Below, in pieces: positions 31,286 through 41,128 of a stretch of 53,773 nt of DNA. The stretch is from JAAZHK01 sp964536075 (GTDB lineage Bacteria; Bacillota_I; Bacilli_A; RF39; UBA660): positions 1 through 53,773 of the forward strand of contig CAZHWO010000001.1 in the NCBI GenBank assembly GCA_964536075.1, in the 5' to 3' direction. Below the pieces are notes generated by a model. The model was not told the DNA's origin, did not search any database, and worked only from the letters and a program-made list of their open reading frames with translations. Both the position numbers and the translations under genes were made by a program. How positions within the stretch are numbered: the first letter of the stretch is position 1; each line of letters opens with the position of its first letter.

Positions 31286-34200
31286 ATGCGATTAAAAAGA
31301 GGTAAGAAAAATTTTATTATAATGATATCAGTGATATTAGCAGTAATATTACTTTTGATTTTAGGCCTTAAGTTATATGCTAAAAATCAAATTAATTTAA
31401 GTATTGATGAAAAAACATATTATGTTCATCAAAATACTAGTTTTAGTATTCCTCAAGCAACGGCATCTGATCAAGATAACGAAGAAATAAATATTAAAAT
31501 AACAATCTATAAAGATGGTAAAAAAGTAGACAGTATCGATACCAATCATGTTGGGGATATTTATAAAGTATATTATAAAGCCTCAAAGGGAATGCTTTCG
31601 ATTAAGAAATACATTACGGTAAAGGTAATCGCTAACGAGAATCTATTAAAGTATGATATTTCCGGAATTAGTAATGAATGGACGAACCAAGATGTAACTT
31701 TAACATTTGTTCCTAAAGATGATAATATTAAAGAATACTGTTTTGATGGAAAATGTACAAGCTCTAAAGAAGTGATAGTTGTAAAGAATGGAAGCTATAA
31801 TACTTATATAGTTGATGATTATGGTAATAAATCAGAAGAGAAAACATATAAGGTATCTAATATTGATAAAACAATACCAAAAATAACCAAGGTAAACGAA
31901 TATACTAAAAACAATAAGATATATTTAGGAGTAACTGCCACTGATGATATGAGTGGGGTAAAAGAATATTCCTTTGATGATGGTAAAACATATAGTGAAG
32001 AATCTACAATAAGAGTAACTAAGGATACAACAGTAAAAGTAATAGTAAAAGATGCAGCGGGTAATGAATCAAAAGTATTTACTTATAATTATGTTGTTGC
32101 TACAACGGATAATCCAGTTAATAATGAAACTGAAGAAGAAATACCAGTAGATACAACGGCGCCGACTTTTACTTTAACAAAATCTCCAAGTACAGAGTGG
32201 AGTAATAGTGATGTTACAGTAACAGTAAATGCCACAGATGATAGGAGTGGAGTAAAAGAATATTCATTTGATAATGGAAGTACATGGCAAACAAGTAATA
32301 CTAAAGAATATACTGCTTCAGCTGATATTAAGGTTAAAGTCAAAGATAATAAGGATAATGTTTCTGATTATCAAGAGTTATCCATAAAAATAGATAAGGT
32401 AGTACCAGTAATAACAGGTGTTGTTAATGAAACAACATATACAGAAGCTGTGACTTTTGAAGTGGTAGAAGATAATGTTGATAGTCAAGTATTGAAAAAA
32501 GATGGAACAGCCATTGACTTTGCAACAACTATCTCAGAAAACGGTAGTTACTCAGTAAAAGTAATCGATAAAGCAGGAAATACCACAACCGTTATCTTTA
32601 CTGTTAGTATAGAAACAAATCCGGAAATAGGTTCTCTTTTAATAACCGGGGCTGAAGATGGTGAATACTATAATAATAATGTTACCTTAAATGCAACAAG
32701 TGATGGCACAATTACCACAGTAATGTTGACTAAAGCATCAACATTTATGACTCAATCAATATATGATGATTCTGATAATAGTTTTACAAACGTTTCGTAC
32801 GCTTTAGGAAATAGTATCAGTGAAGAAGGAACATATACATTATATGTTGAAGATGACAATAATAATAATGCTCAAGTAACCTTTACGATTGACAAAACAG
32901 ATCCAGAAGTATTAAGTGAATTAGCAGTAGCAAATGATGATACGATTTTAACGGCTCGAGATTATTCTTTAGATACAGTTACTTTATATAAGGATGAGGA
33001 TGTAGATAAATGTTTTGCTACTGAAGCAATAACAAAAGATGGTGAAGATTGTGAAGTAACTGATTACTATAATATGAATATATACCAAATGTTAGAATAT
33101 AGTTTTGCAGCTGATGGTGATGCTCTTTATACAGTAATTGCAGAGGATAAAGCTGGTAATGAAACAACTTATGATATGGATTCAGATATTATTCCAATAT
33201 ATACAATCGCCGACTTAGAGGCAATTGGTTCTAATACCACAAGAACGATAAATGATAAAGACTATTTTATGTCATCGACCGGGTCATATCGTTTAATGAA
33301 TGATTTGGATTATGAAAATACTAAATATAATCAAATTGAAGCAGGATATCTAGCAAATGATGATTCAGAAGGATATTACACAGGTGAGTGGACAGAAGTA
33401 ACAGAAGAAATTGTTGATCTTGGTGATTTTAGATTAAATAATTTAGCTATTGCTAATCTTGACGGCCCAAAAGGTGGATCAATTGATCATGTTGAGGTTA
33501 CCATTGGTGATGTAACTTATGTAAATTTAGATCTTGATAATGAATATGATCTGTATGATGGTAATTTTGTTGAGTTTAATAAAATAAAAGTTGATGATGA
33601 TTATGTTGACCTAACTAATCCAGTAAAAATTATTTGTGGAGATGTTTTGTCAGAAACTGATGGATTATTTTGTAATGTTGAAACAGATAGTGCCGAAGAA
33701 TTTCCGACTACTGGGTTTAGTGGATTTAGTTCGGACTTTTATACAGTATCAACTGTGGATGATGCTATAACATATATTATTACTATGCCGATGTATGATG
33801 AAGCAACAGAGGAATATATTATGACGGCTCTTTATTTTAAAGTAAATGCTAGTGATGGTAGCTTGATTGGGGTTTTTGATGAAGATGATAATGATATAAC
33901 TTCTGGAATGTTTGAAGAATCTATGATTCCATTTATAAAATTATATGAAAGAAATGTTGATGATTCTGATTATTTGATTTATGCCTTTTCTTTTCCGTTC
34001 AAAGTATTAGACCGTAAAGAAAACAAAACAATAACTGTGCCAAAGGATGGAGTAACAACTGATGGTAGTTATATATACTTTATTAGTGATGATGGTATCC
34101 ATTTTAAAGTTGAAGAAACGGAATTTACTAATTATTATGATCAATTAACTGGTCCATATGGTGAAGAATATTTTGATAAATATCGTGTCTGGTCTTGTAC

Positions 34201-35281
34201 TGTTGATTGCACTGATGATGACAACTGGGAACGTTTATCTACTAAAGAATGGGATGGCTATTTACATATGCGTTTATATGAAAAACAAAAGTGGTCAATT
34301 AGTCGAATATGCTCTAACTTAGCTGATAATAATGGTCGAATATGCGGAAGAAAATATTTTGGTTATGGCTATGGTGATGGTGATATAAGTCAAAATAATA
34401 TTTATGTAGATAAATATGGTCGCTATATGGTTTTCAAATATGAAAATAATTGGTATAAAGTAGAATATAGTAACGAATATAATGTTGGTCGTGCTACCTA
34501 CATATTTGATAGAACTGCCAATCAATGGGAAGAAACGGACGATTTGCAACTTTACTATTTTGTTAAAGATTTAAATCCTGAATTATCAATTAGTTTTGAA
34601 GGAAATAATCATACTATTTCTAATATAACTAATAGTAGTACTAATAGTAGCGCATCGTCTGATAATCAAACAGGATTATTCTATAATTTAAATTATGGTA
34701 CAATAAAAAATTTAACGTTTAATAATGCTAAATTATATGATTGTTCTATAGACTATTCTGAGGTTAGAAGTTTTGGTTTATTAGCTAATAAAATTACTAA
34801 TTCGAATATTAAAAATATTACTATTCAAAACAGTAATATCTATCCAGATGCGCATACTTACATGGTTTGGGACCAAAGCCGTATGGGTATTATAGCAGGA
34901 GTATCACATGAATCCCAAATTCTTAATAATACTATTAATAGTACAACGATTAATGCAAAAGTATCAGTTAGTTCTGAGGTAACGAAAATGGGTGGATTAA
35001 TTGGGGAATCGCGAAACTCTAATATAATAGGGAATACTCTTGATATAACTAATCACTATGAAAATACAGCCGGACTTGTTTACTATATTGAAGCCCGTAA
35101 TGAATATGAGCATGATACTTTATCAAATGTATATAATAGCTATATTTCGAATAACACTGTTAAATATCGTAATCAACCGGGAATAATATTTAATCTAATT
35201 TATCAGGAATTATATGAGCAAGATTCAAATTATAAAGTTCATTTTGCTAACAATACTTTGGATATAGCTGATATTGAATAA
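31286..35281 (+). CDS. Giant membrane-anchored surface protein 1 with Ig-like repeats
   Basis: 1331 residues. An N-terminal membrane anchor (FIIMISVILAVILLLILGLK, residues about 10-32) leaves the rest outside; there is no LPxTG. Residues 120-370 hold three Ig-like repeats of OmpL47 style: YCFDGKCTSS, SGVKEYSFDDGKTY and SGVKEYSFDNGSTWQ, each ending in a KDAAGN-type turn. A unique Asp-rich middle follows, then a beta-helix-like C-terminal region (ISFEGNNHTISNITNSST, GTIKNLTFNNAKLYD) similar to GLUG repeats. Paralogue of the next large gene, made by tandem duplication, but lacking its last ~200 residues. Adhesion or host interaction is inferred. Confidence 0.88.
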   Translation: MRLKRGKKNFIIMISVILAVILLLILGLKLYAKNQINLSIDEKTYYVHQNTSFSIPQATASDQDNEEINIKITIYKDGKKVDSIDTNHVGDIYKVYYKASKGMLSIKKYITVKVIANENLLKYDISGISNEWTNQDVTLTFVPKDDNIKEYCFDGKCTSSKEVIVVKNGSYNTYIVDDYGNKSEEKTYKVSNIDKTIPKITKVNEYTKNNKIYLGVTATDDMSGVKEYSFDDGKTYSEESTIRVTKDTTVKVIVKDAAGNESKVFTYNYVVATTDNPVNNETEEEIPVDTTAPTFTLTKSPSTEWSNSDVTVTVNATDDRSGVKEYSFDNGSTWQTSNTKEYTASADIKVKVKDNKDNVSDYQELSIKIDKVVPVITGVVNETTYTEAVTFEVVEDNVDSQVLKKDGTAIDFATTISENGSYSVKVIDKAGNTTTVIFTVSIETNPEIGSLLITGAEDGEYYNNNVTLNATSDGTITTVMLTKASTFMTQSIYDDSDNSFTNVSYALGNSISEEGTYTLYVEDDNNNNAQVTFTIDKTDPEVLSELAVANDDTILTARDYSLDTVTLYKDEDVDKCFATEAITKDGEDCEVTDYYNMNIYQMLEYSFAADGDALYTVIAEDKAGNETTYDMDSDIIPIYTIADLEAIGSNTTRTINDKDYFMSSTGSYRLMNDLDYENTKYNQIEAGYLANDDSEGYYTGEWTEVTEEIVDLGDFRLNNLAIANLDGPKGGSIDHVEVTIGDVTYVNLDLDNEYDLYDGNFVEFNKIKVDDDYVDLTNPVKIICGDVLSETDGLFCNVETDSAEEFPTTGFSGFSSDFYTVSTVDDAITYIITMPMYDEATEEYIMTALYFKVNASDGSLIGVFDEDDNDITSGMFEESMIPFIKLYERNVDDSDYLIYAFSFPFKVLDRKENKTITVPKDGVTTDGSYIYFISDDGIHFKVEETEFTNYYDQLTGPYGEEYFDKYRVWSCTVDCTDDDNWERLSTKEWDGYLHMRLYEKQKWSISRICSNLADNNGRICGRKYFGYGYGDGDISQNNIYVDKYGRYMVFKYENNWYKVEYSNEYNVGRATYIFDRTANQWEETDDLQLYYFVKDLNPELSISFEGNNHTISNITNSSTNSSASSDNQTGLFYNLNYGTIKNLTFNNAKLYDCSIDYSEVRSFGLLANKITNSNIKNITIQNSNIYPDAHTYMVWDQSRMGIIAGVSHESQILNNTINSTTINAKVSVSSEVTKMGGLIGESRNSNIIGNTLDITNHYENTAGLVYYIEARNEYEHDTLSNVYNSYISNNTVKYRNQPGIIFNLIYQELYEQDSNYKVHFANNTLDIADIE

Positions 35282-35291
35282 TAAAAAAATA

Positions 35292-35328
35292 AAAATGGAA
35301 TTATTTTCAAAATAATTCCATTTTTTAT
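35292..35328 (+). terminator. Terminator of surface protein 1
   Basis: Perfect 14-bp stem AAAATGGAATTATT/AATAATTCCATTTT with a T-rich tail. Confidence 0.9.
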
Positions 35329-35339
35329 TTATCATACTG

Positions 35340-35348
35340 TGATATAAT
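35340..35348 (+). promoter_or_regulatory. Extended -10 promoter before the glycosyltransferase remnant
   Basis: TGATATAAT; presumably the ancestral promoter of the glycosyltransferase, whose second copy is hidden in the N gap. Confidence 0.5.
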
Positions 35349-35375
35349 AAATATATAATATTATGAGGTAAAAAA

Positions 35376-35513
35376 ATGAAGGTTATTTTATATACAGAGG
35401 GATTAAGATATGTTGGAAAGATCGGTTTAGAAGCCTGTGCTTGTAAACAGCAAATGATAATTAGAGATATTCCCGTTTTTGAAGATTGGTTAAAGAATGG
35501 TTACAGGATATAA
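35376..35513 (+). pseudogene. Glycosyltransferase remnant (duplication scar)
   Basis: A 45-codon frame with its own ribosome site: MKVILYTEGLRYVGK is a GT4 glycosyltransferase N-terminus, which jumps to LEACACKQQMIIRDIPVFED, nearly identical to residues encoded at 40883-40946 of the intact gene, then runs into thyX sequence. The middle of the gene is deleted. It is the left part of the scar left by tandem duplication. Confidence 0.88.
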
Positions 35514-35622
35514 AATCATTAGATGATATTATTCCTCAAGGGACATTAGTAGTGATTAATGAGAAGGGTAAATATGAAGATTTTATTTTAAAGAGGGTAA
35601 AATTTTAGACAGAATTATATAG
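35485..35622 (+). pseudogene. thyX 3'-end remnant (duplication scar)
   Basis: Matches thyX 30859-30966 and 31146-31183, joined by a 187-bp internal deletion between two ATTTTAAA repeats. It begins at ATTGGTTAA, a 9-bp sequence shared by thyX (30859) and the glycosyltransferase (40935), which marks the recombination point. The thyX terminator and promoter region follow, duplicated intact. Confidence 0.9.
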
Positions 35623-35672
35623 TTGACATAAAATGGCATTATTTTGATAATAATGTCATTTTTATTTGTTTT

Positions 35673-35679
35673 TTCGACA
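35673..35679 (+). promoter_or_regulatory. Spo0A box in the leader of surface protein 2
   Basis: TTCGACA; followed after 22 bases by TATAAT (35702-35707) and overlapping the region of an extended -10 TGTTATACT. Conserved from the first copy although nearby bases have changed. Confidence 0.55.
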
Positions 35680-35724
35680 GAATATGTTATACTGATACTA
35701 GTATAATAGAAGAGGAGAGTTTTT

Positions 35725-38700
35725 ATGTTGGAAAAACTGAAAAAAAGAAATTTTATAGAAGTAGTAATTGGATTACTAGTGTTAATTCTTTTAGCATTAG
35801 CGATTTTTTTTGGATATAAGTTTTATGTATCTAAACAATTAAGATTAAATATTGATGAAAAAAATTATTATATTCATAGTGGAGTAGCCTTTGATATACC
35901 AACAGCGACCGCTTATGATAAAGAAGATAATAAATTAAATGTTGTAGTAACCATATATAAAGATGGTAAAAAAGTTGATAGTATTGATACTCGTCATGTA
36001 GGGGATGAATATACTATTTATTATGAAACAACTGATGGTAAATTGTCTTTAAAGAAACATATTGTTGTCAAAATAATAAGTAATCCTAGTTCCCTAAAAT
36101 ATGAAATAGTTGGAATAACATCAGTATGGACTAATCAAGATGTAACTTTAACTTTTGTACCTTTAGATAATAATATTGAACAATATTGCTTTGATAGTCA
36201 ATGTAGTACAAATAATACTGTAAAAGTAACTAAAAATGGTCAATATGAAACTTATGTAATTGATAAATATGATAATTCTTCAGAAAAAAAAGAAATTACT
36301 GTTGCTAATATTGATAAAGTTAATCCTAAAATAAAAGGAGTGAACGAATATACCAAGAGTGGACAAACTTATTTAGGTATAACGGCAACTGATAATGAAA
36401 GTGGTGTTAAGGAATATTCTTTTGATAATGGTAAAACCTATGGTGAAATATCAACGATAAAATTAACAGACAATATAACAATTAAAATAAGAGTCAAAGA
36501 TGCGGCAGGAAATGTGTCGGAAACTTATACTTATGAATATGTGGTAGAAGGGACTAAACTAAAGGAAGATAATCAATCACCAACCTTTACCGTAAGTAAG
36601 TTACCATCTAATGAATGGAGTAATAGTAATGTTACAGTAACGGTTAATGCGACAGATAATATGAGTGGTGTCAAGGAATACTCATTTGATAATGGAGGTA
36701 CTTGGCAATTAGATAATACCAAGATATATGAAGCAACTGCTAATATCAAAGTTAAAGTAAAAGATAATACTGGTAATATCTCACAAGCTAAAGATTTATC
36801 CATTAAAATAGATAAAATAGCTCCAATTATTAATAATATTATCAATCAATATAGTTATATATCTGATGTAACTTTTGAAGTAGTAGAAGATAATCTTGAT
36901 ACAGTAATTGTAAAAAGGAATGATCAAAAAATTGAATACACAACTACTTTAAGTGAGAGTGGAACATATTCTATTGCGGCAACTGATAAAGCAGGAAATG
37001 AGACAATAGTAATTTTTAATATTATTAAGGGTCAAACATTAATAACAGGTGTAGAAAATGGGGCATATTATAATTATAATGTAACTCCAGAGGTATTAGG
37101 AGGGACAACACTTACCATGGTAACCTTAACAAAAGGTGAAAGTCCTATTGAAGACTATGCCATAGGTAATACCATATCTCAAGAAGGATCATATACCTTA
37201 TATGTTGAAGATGAAAATACTAATAGTGATGAAGTGACATTTACGATTGATAAAACAGATCCTGAAATATTAAGTGAAATATCTAGTACGAATGATAACA
37301 CAATCTTAACTGCTAGAGATTATTCACTAGATACTGTAGTGTTATCAGAAGATGGTGATCCGATTGAATGTTTTGCTGAGACTGAAAAAGAAGAAAGTGG
37401 TCTAGACTGCACTGTAACTGATTATCTTGATATGGATATTTATAAAATGTTGGAATACGGTTTTGAAACTAATGATTCAGAGTATACAGTTTTAGCAACT
37501 GATAAAGCCGGTAATGAAACAAATTATGATATGGATTCAGATATTATTCCAATATATACTATTGATGATTTAGAAGCTATTGGTTCTAATGCGGCGAGAA
37601 CGATTAACAATAAAGATTATTTTATGTCATCAGTAGCGTCATATCGTTTAATGAACGACTTAGATTATGAAAATACTAGATATAATCAAATTGTAGCTCA
37701 GGATATGGTAAATCCTGATGATTCAATTGATTATTACACCCTAAGATGGAAAGAAAGAAATATTAAAGTTGAACAAGTAGAATATCCATTTAATAATTTA
37801 TCCTTGGCAACCATTGTGGATTCAGAAACATCAGAAGGAGCAATTAATCATGTTGAGATTACCATTGGTGATATAACCTATGTAAATTTAGACATTAGTA
37901 CTTTAAGTATATCTTATTTTATGGACAGTGGGGAAAGTGTAGAATTTAATAAAATAAAAATAAATGATGATTATGTTGACTTGGATCATCCGGTTAGAAT
38001 ATTATGTGGACCAACTATGTCGGGAAGTATTGCTTGTAATGTTGAAAGTGATGAGACTAAAGTTATACCTTATACAATGTTTTGTTTATTTGAGCCTGAT
38101 TTTTATAACTTGTTCTCTTCCTCAGATGATGAGATAGTGTACTCAGTACCGATGCCTATATATGATGAGGAAACTGATGAAGAAATTATGACCACCTTTT
38201 ATTATAAAGTAAATGCTAGTGACGGAAGCTTGATAGGGGTTTTTGATGGAGAAGATAATGATATAACCTCCTCTGTATTGGATGATTGGATGATTCCAAC
38301 CCTAAGAATGTATGAAAGACAAATTGGTAATGAAAACTATTTAATTTATCAATTTGTTCTCGGAAACATTACCGTCACCTCAAAGGATTATAATATTATG
38401 CTCCCTAAATCTTTACTAAATCATGATAGTAGTTATATATACTTTGAGAAAGATGGAGTACAATATAGAATTAGAAATGACTCATCTTATTCTACAAATA
38501 ATTATTATTCTTACAGTAATCCTTTTGAAGCTTTGGAAGCACTTGGTCATATAAGTGTTGATCACATGGAATACTGTAGCTTAGATTGTAGTAATGAAGA
38601 AAATTGGCAGCATATAAATATTGAGGATGGAGATTATGCGGAAATATATCTATACACTAAACAGAATTGGTTTATGGATATAAGATATGAATTACCTGAT

Positions 38701-40269
38701 GGTGAGGGAATTATTTGGGATAATAAATTATATTTAGGATATGGTTATGGTGATGGTGATATTAAACCAAATAAATTCTATATAGATAAATATAAAGAAT
38801 ATTTTATTATAAAATATAGAGATAATTGGTATAAATGTAATATATCAGATAATGTTGTTTATATATTTAACGAACAAGAAAACATGTGGAAAATAACAGA
38901 TAGTATACAGTTTTATCTAAAAAATTATGACCGAGAAAACTATCTTTCTAAATTTACAGATTTACCGTTATCAATATCTTTTGATGGTAATGGTTATAAA
39001 ATAAGTAACTTAACAAATAGTTCGACTTTGGCGATAACAGATGGTCAACATGAGGGATTATTCAATTATCTAAAAAATTCAGTTATAAAAAATTTAACCT
39101 TTGATAATGCTGGCCTTTATGGATTTAAAGATGTTACAGATGTAAAAATGGGTATTTTAGCTGACTTTGTTAGGTCATCTACTATTAGAAATATTGCAAT
39201 TACTAATGCCAATATATATCCGACAAATAATGAAATGGGTATTTTAATTGGAAAAGCTTGGAATTCGGAAATAGTTGATAATACTATTAATGCTAGTATT
39301 CATGCTGGGGATTTAACTTATCCATCGGCCGCGACTAAATTAGCTGGCTTAGTTTCATCTACAATAAATTCTAATATAATTGGTAATAGCTTGGATATAA
39401 CCAATTATGCCCAAGGTATGTCAGGACTAGTTTATAGAGCATCAGCCGTTGATGAAGGAACAGAAAAACCAAATGTATATAATGTGTATTTAAAAGATAA
39501 CAATATTAAGTATCGTAATCGATCAAAAGTAACTTTTAATACAATTTATAGTGAATTAAGTGCAGGCGGTTCTTATCATGTAAATTTATCAAACAATACT
39601 TTAGATATAAGCAATTTCGGATCTTATTTAGATGGATCAGTAATATATTTTAATCCTATTACTGGAGCAGTTTGTGATGCAAGCCAAGTTAATTATACAG
39701 CTCTATTTAGTGTTGGTTGTATGAAATGGTATACATTTGGAGATAATGATTCCAATACATCGGTTAATTTATTAATGGATGTTAATATAGGTTATATTTT
39801 TCAAGGAGCATGGGCATCTTCTACCAATGTTTCTGGCCCAACTACTATTTTAACAGTTTTGAAAAGTACAACAGATGATTGGCTTGGAGTTTCTTCAAGA
39901 ACAGATAGCTATACAGTTAATAATGGAACTGCTAACTATACAATTGACTATAGCGGCTATAGAGCGAGATTAATTCAAGCAAGTGAAATAGCAACCATAA
40001 CTGGTAATACTTCGTTTAATGAAAATACTTCAAACATTATGTTCTATTACGAAACCAATACTGCAACTATTCCATCACCAGCTGTTGGAAAATATTCTTG
40101 GTTATATGGAACTGGTACCAAACCTTACTATACTGCTACTGCTGTAGCTGGTAATAGTTACAGGGTTTGGTCTGTAGGTACAAAAAGTTTATTTCTTGAT
40201 AATCTTGGTTCAGAAGAAGATACAGGTATAAGACCGGTAATAACAGTACCAAAATCAGTTCTTCAATAG
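35725..40269 (+). CDS. Giant membrane-anchored surface protein 2 with Ig-like repeats and extra C-terminal domain
   Basis: 1514 residues, colinear with surface protein 1: N-terminal anchor (VIGLLVLILLALAIFFGYKF), Ig-like repeats containing SGVKEYSFDNGKTYG and SGVKEYSFDNGGTWQ, Asp-rich middle, beta-helix-like region (ISFDGNGYKISNLTNSST). It continues about 200 residues beyond the point where copy 1 stops: YFNPITGAVCDASQ, GCMKWYTFGDND to RPVITVPKSVL, a Cys-pair domain like the DUF6273-type ends of many gut Firmicutes surface proteins. Probably the fuller, ancestral form. The gene ends 30 bases before the assembly gap. Confidence 0.88.
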   Translation: MLEKLKKRNFIEVVIGLLVLILLALAIFFGYKFYVSKQLRLNIDEKNYYIHSGVAFDIPTATAYDKEDNKLNVVVTIYKDGKKVDSIDTRHVGDEYTIYYETTDGKLSLKKHIVVKIISNPSSLKYEIVGITSVWTNQDVTLTFVPLDNNIEQYCFDSQCSTNNTVKVTKNGQYETYVIDKYDNSSEKKEITVANIDKVNPKIKGVNEYTKSGQTYLGITATDNESGVKEYSFDNGKTYGEISTIKLTDNITIKIRVKDAAGNVSETYTYEYVVEGTKLKEDNQSPTFTVSKLPSNEWSNSNVTVTVNATDNMSGVKEYSFDNGGTWQLDNTKIYEATANIKVKVKDNTGNISQAKDLSIKIDKIAPIINNIINQYSYISDVTFEVVEDNLDTVIVKRNDQKIEYTTTLSESGTYSIAATDKAGNETIVIFNIIKGQTLITGVENGAYYNYNVTPEVLGGTTLTMVTLTKGESPIEDYAIGNTISQEGSYTLYVEDENTNSDEVTFTIDKTDPEILSEISSTNDNTILTARDYSLDTVVLSEDGDPIECFAETEKEESGLDCTVTDYLDMDIYKMLEYGFETNDSEYTVLATDKAGNETNYDMDSDIIPIYTIDDLEAIGSNAARTINNKDYFMSSVASYRLMNDLDYENTRYNQIVAQDMVNPDDSIDYYTLRWKERNIKVEQVEYPFNNLSLATIVDSETSEGAINHVEITIGDITYVNLDISTLSISYFMDSGESVEFNKIKINDDYVDLDHPVRILCGPTMSGSIACNVESDETKVIPYTMFCLFEPDFYNLFSSSDDEIVYSVPMPIYDEETDEEIMTTFYYKVNASDGSLIGVFDGEDNDITSSVLDDWMIPTLRMYERQIGNENYLIYQFVLGNITVTSKDYNIMLPKSLLNHDSSYIYFEKDGVQYRIRNDSSYSTNNYYSYSNPFEALEALGHISVDHMEYCSLDCSNEENWQHINIEDGDYAEIYLYTKQNWFMDIRYELPDGEGIIWDNKLYLGYGYGDGDIKPNKFYIDKYKEYFIIKYRDNWYKCNISDNVVYIFNEQENMWKITDSIQFYLKNYDRENYLSKFTDLPLSISFDGNGYKISNLTNSSTLAITDGQHEGLFNYLKNSVIKNLTFDNAGLYGFKDVTDVKMGILADFVRSSTIRNIAITNANIYPTNNEMGILIGKAWNSEIVDNTINASIHAGDLTYPSAATKLAGLVSSTINSNIIGNSLDITNYAQGMSGLVYRASAVDEGTEKPNVYNVYLKDNNIKYRNRSKVTFNTIYSELSAGGSYHVNLSNNTLDISNFGSYLDGSVIYFNPITGAVCDASQVNYTALFSVGCMKWYTFGDNDSNTSVNLLMDVNIGYIFQGAWASSTNVSGPTTILTVLKSTTDDWLGVSSRTDSYTVNNGTANYTIDYSGYRARLIQASEIATITGNTSFNENTSNIMFYYETNTATIPSPAVGKYSWLYGTGTKPYYTATAVAGNSYRVWSVGTKSLFLDNLGSEEDTGIRPVITVPKSVLQ

Positions 40270-40299
40270 TATAATTAAATTGTAAAAAAAGATGATTTT

Positions 40300-40399
40300 N
40301 NNNNNNNNNNNNNNNNNNNNNNNNNNNNNNNNNNNNNNNNNNNNNNNNNNNNNNNNNNNNNNNNNNNNNNNNNNNNNNNNNNNNNNNNNNNNNNNNNNN
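40300..40399. other. Assembly gap (100 N)
   Basis: Exactly 100 N, the usual placeholder for a gap of unknown size. It hides the promoter and roughly the first 110-130 codons of the glycosyltransferase, more than 100 bases, so true length is larger. Confidence 0.97.
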
Positions 40400-41128
40400 C
40401 CTCTTTTTAAAAAATGGTTAATATCTTGCTATAGTTTAGGCGATTATATTATTACACCAACAGAGTATTCTAGAAGAATTCTTCAAGGTTATAAAATAAA
40501 AAAGCCTATTGTGGCCATTTCTAATGGGATTGAATTAGATTTCTTTAAGCCAAGTTTAGAAGCTGCTAAAAAGTTCCGTAAAACATACGGTTTTAGTAAA
40601 AAAGATAAAGTAGTTATGGCGATTGGTTTATATATTGAAAGAAAAGGGATCTTAGATTTTGTGGAATTAGCTAAAAGAATGCCGGAATATAAATTCATTT
40701 GGTTTGGTTATACTAATTTAGCTACAGTACCTTTAAAAATAAAACAAGCTGTTAAAACGGAGTTACCCAATTTGTTTTTTCCTGGATATGTAGAACCAGA
40801 AATTATTAAGGGAGCCTTAAGTGGTGCGGATTTGTATATTTTTCCTACTTTAGAGGAAACGGAAGGAATTCCAGTTTTAGAAGCCTGTGCTTGTAAACAG
40901 CGAATGATAATTAGAGATATTCCCGTTTTTGAAGATTGGTTAACTGATGGAAAGAATGTTTATAAAGCTAAAGATGTTGATGATTTTGAATTAAAAATTA
41001 AAAAAATTTTATCAGGGAAATTGCCTGATTTAACAGAAGAAGCGTATAAACTAGCTGAAGAACGAAGTGTTTATAATGTTGGTTTAGCTTTAAAGAAAGT
41101 TTATGAAACGGTTTTAAAAAAGGATTAA
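40400..41128 (+). CDS. GT4-family glycosyltransferase (5' part in gap)
   Basis: 242 visible residues of a GT-B glycosyltransferase: acceptor-side end GDYIITPTEYSRRIL, PIVAISNGIELDFFKPS, then the donor-binding Rossmann half with GLYIERKGILDFVELAKR, FPGYVEPEIIKGALSGAD, and the E-x7-E nucleotide-sugar motif around EETEGIPVLEACAC. The N-terminus seen in the remnant at 35376 (MKVILYTEGL) and overall form resemble diacylglycerol glucosyl/galactosyl transferases of Firmicutes, so membrane glycolipid synthesis is likely. Its stop overlaps the rodA stop on the other strand (TTAA). Confidence 0.87.
   Translation, partial: PLFKKWLISCYSLGDYIITPTEYSRRILQGYKIKKPIVAISNGIELDFFKPSLEAAKKFRKTYGFSKKDKVVMAIGLYIERKGILDFVELAKRMPEYKFIWFGYTNLATVPLKIKQAVKTELPNLFFPGYVEPEIIKGALSGADLYIFPTLEETEGIPVLEACACKQRMIIRDIPVFEDWLTDGKNVYKAKDVDDFELKIKKILSGKLPDLTEEAYKLAEERSVYNVGLALKKVYETVLKKD

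Noticed and set aside
32089..32343. Minus-strand open frame inside surface protein 1 (and a similar one at 36573-36845 in protein 2)
   Set aside because: Antisense shadow of Ser/Thr/Val-rich repeats; no ribosome site and the plus-strand gene is clear.
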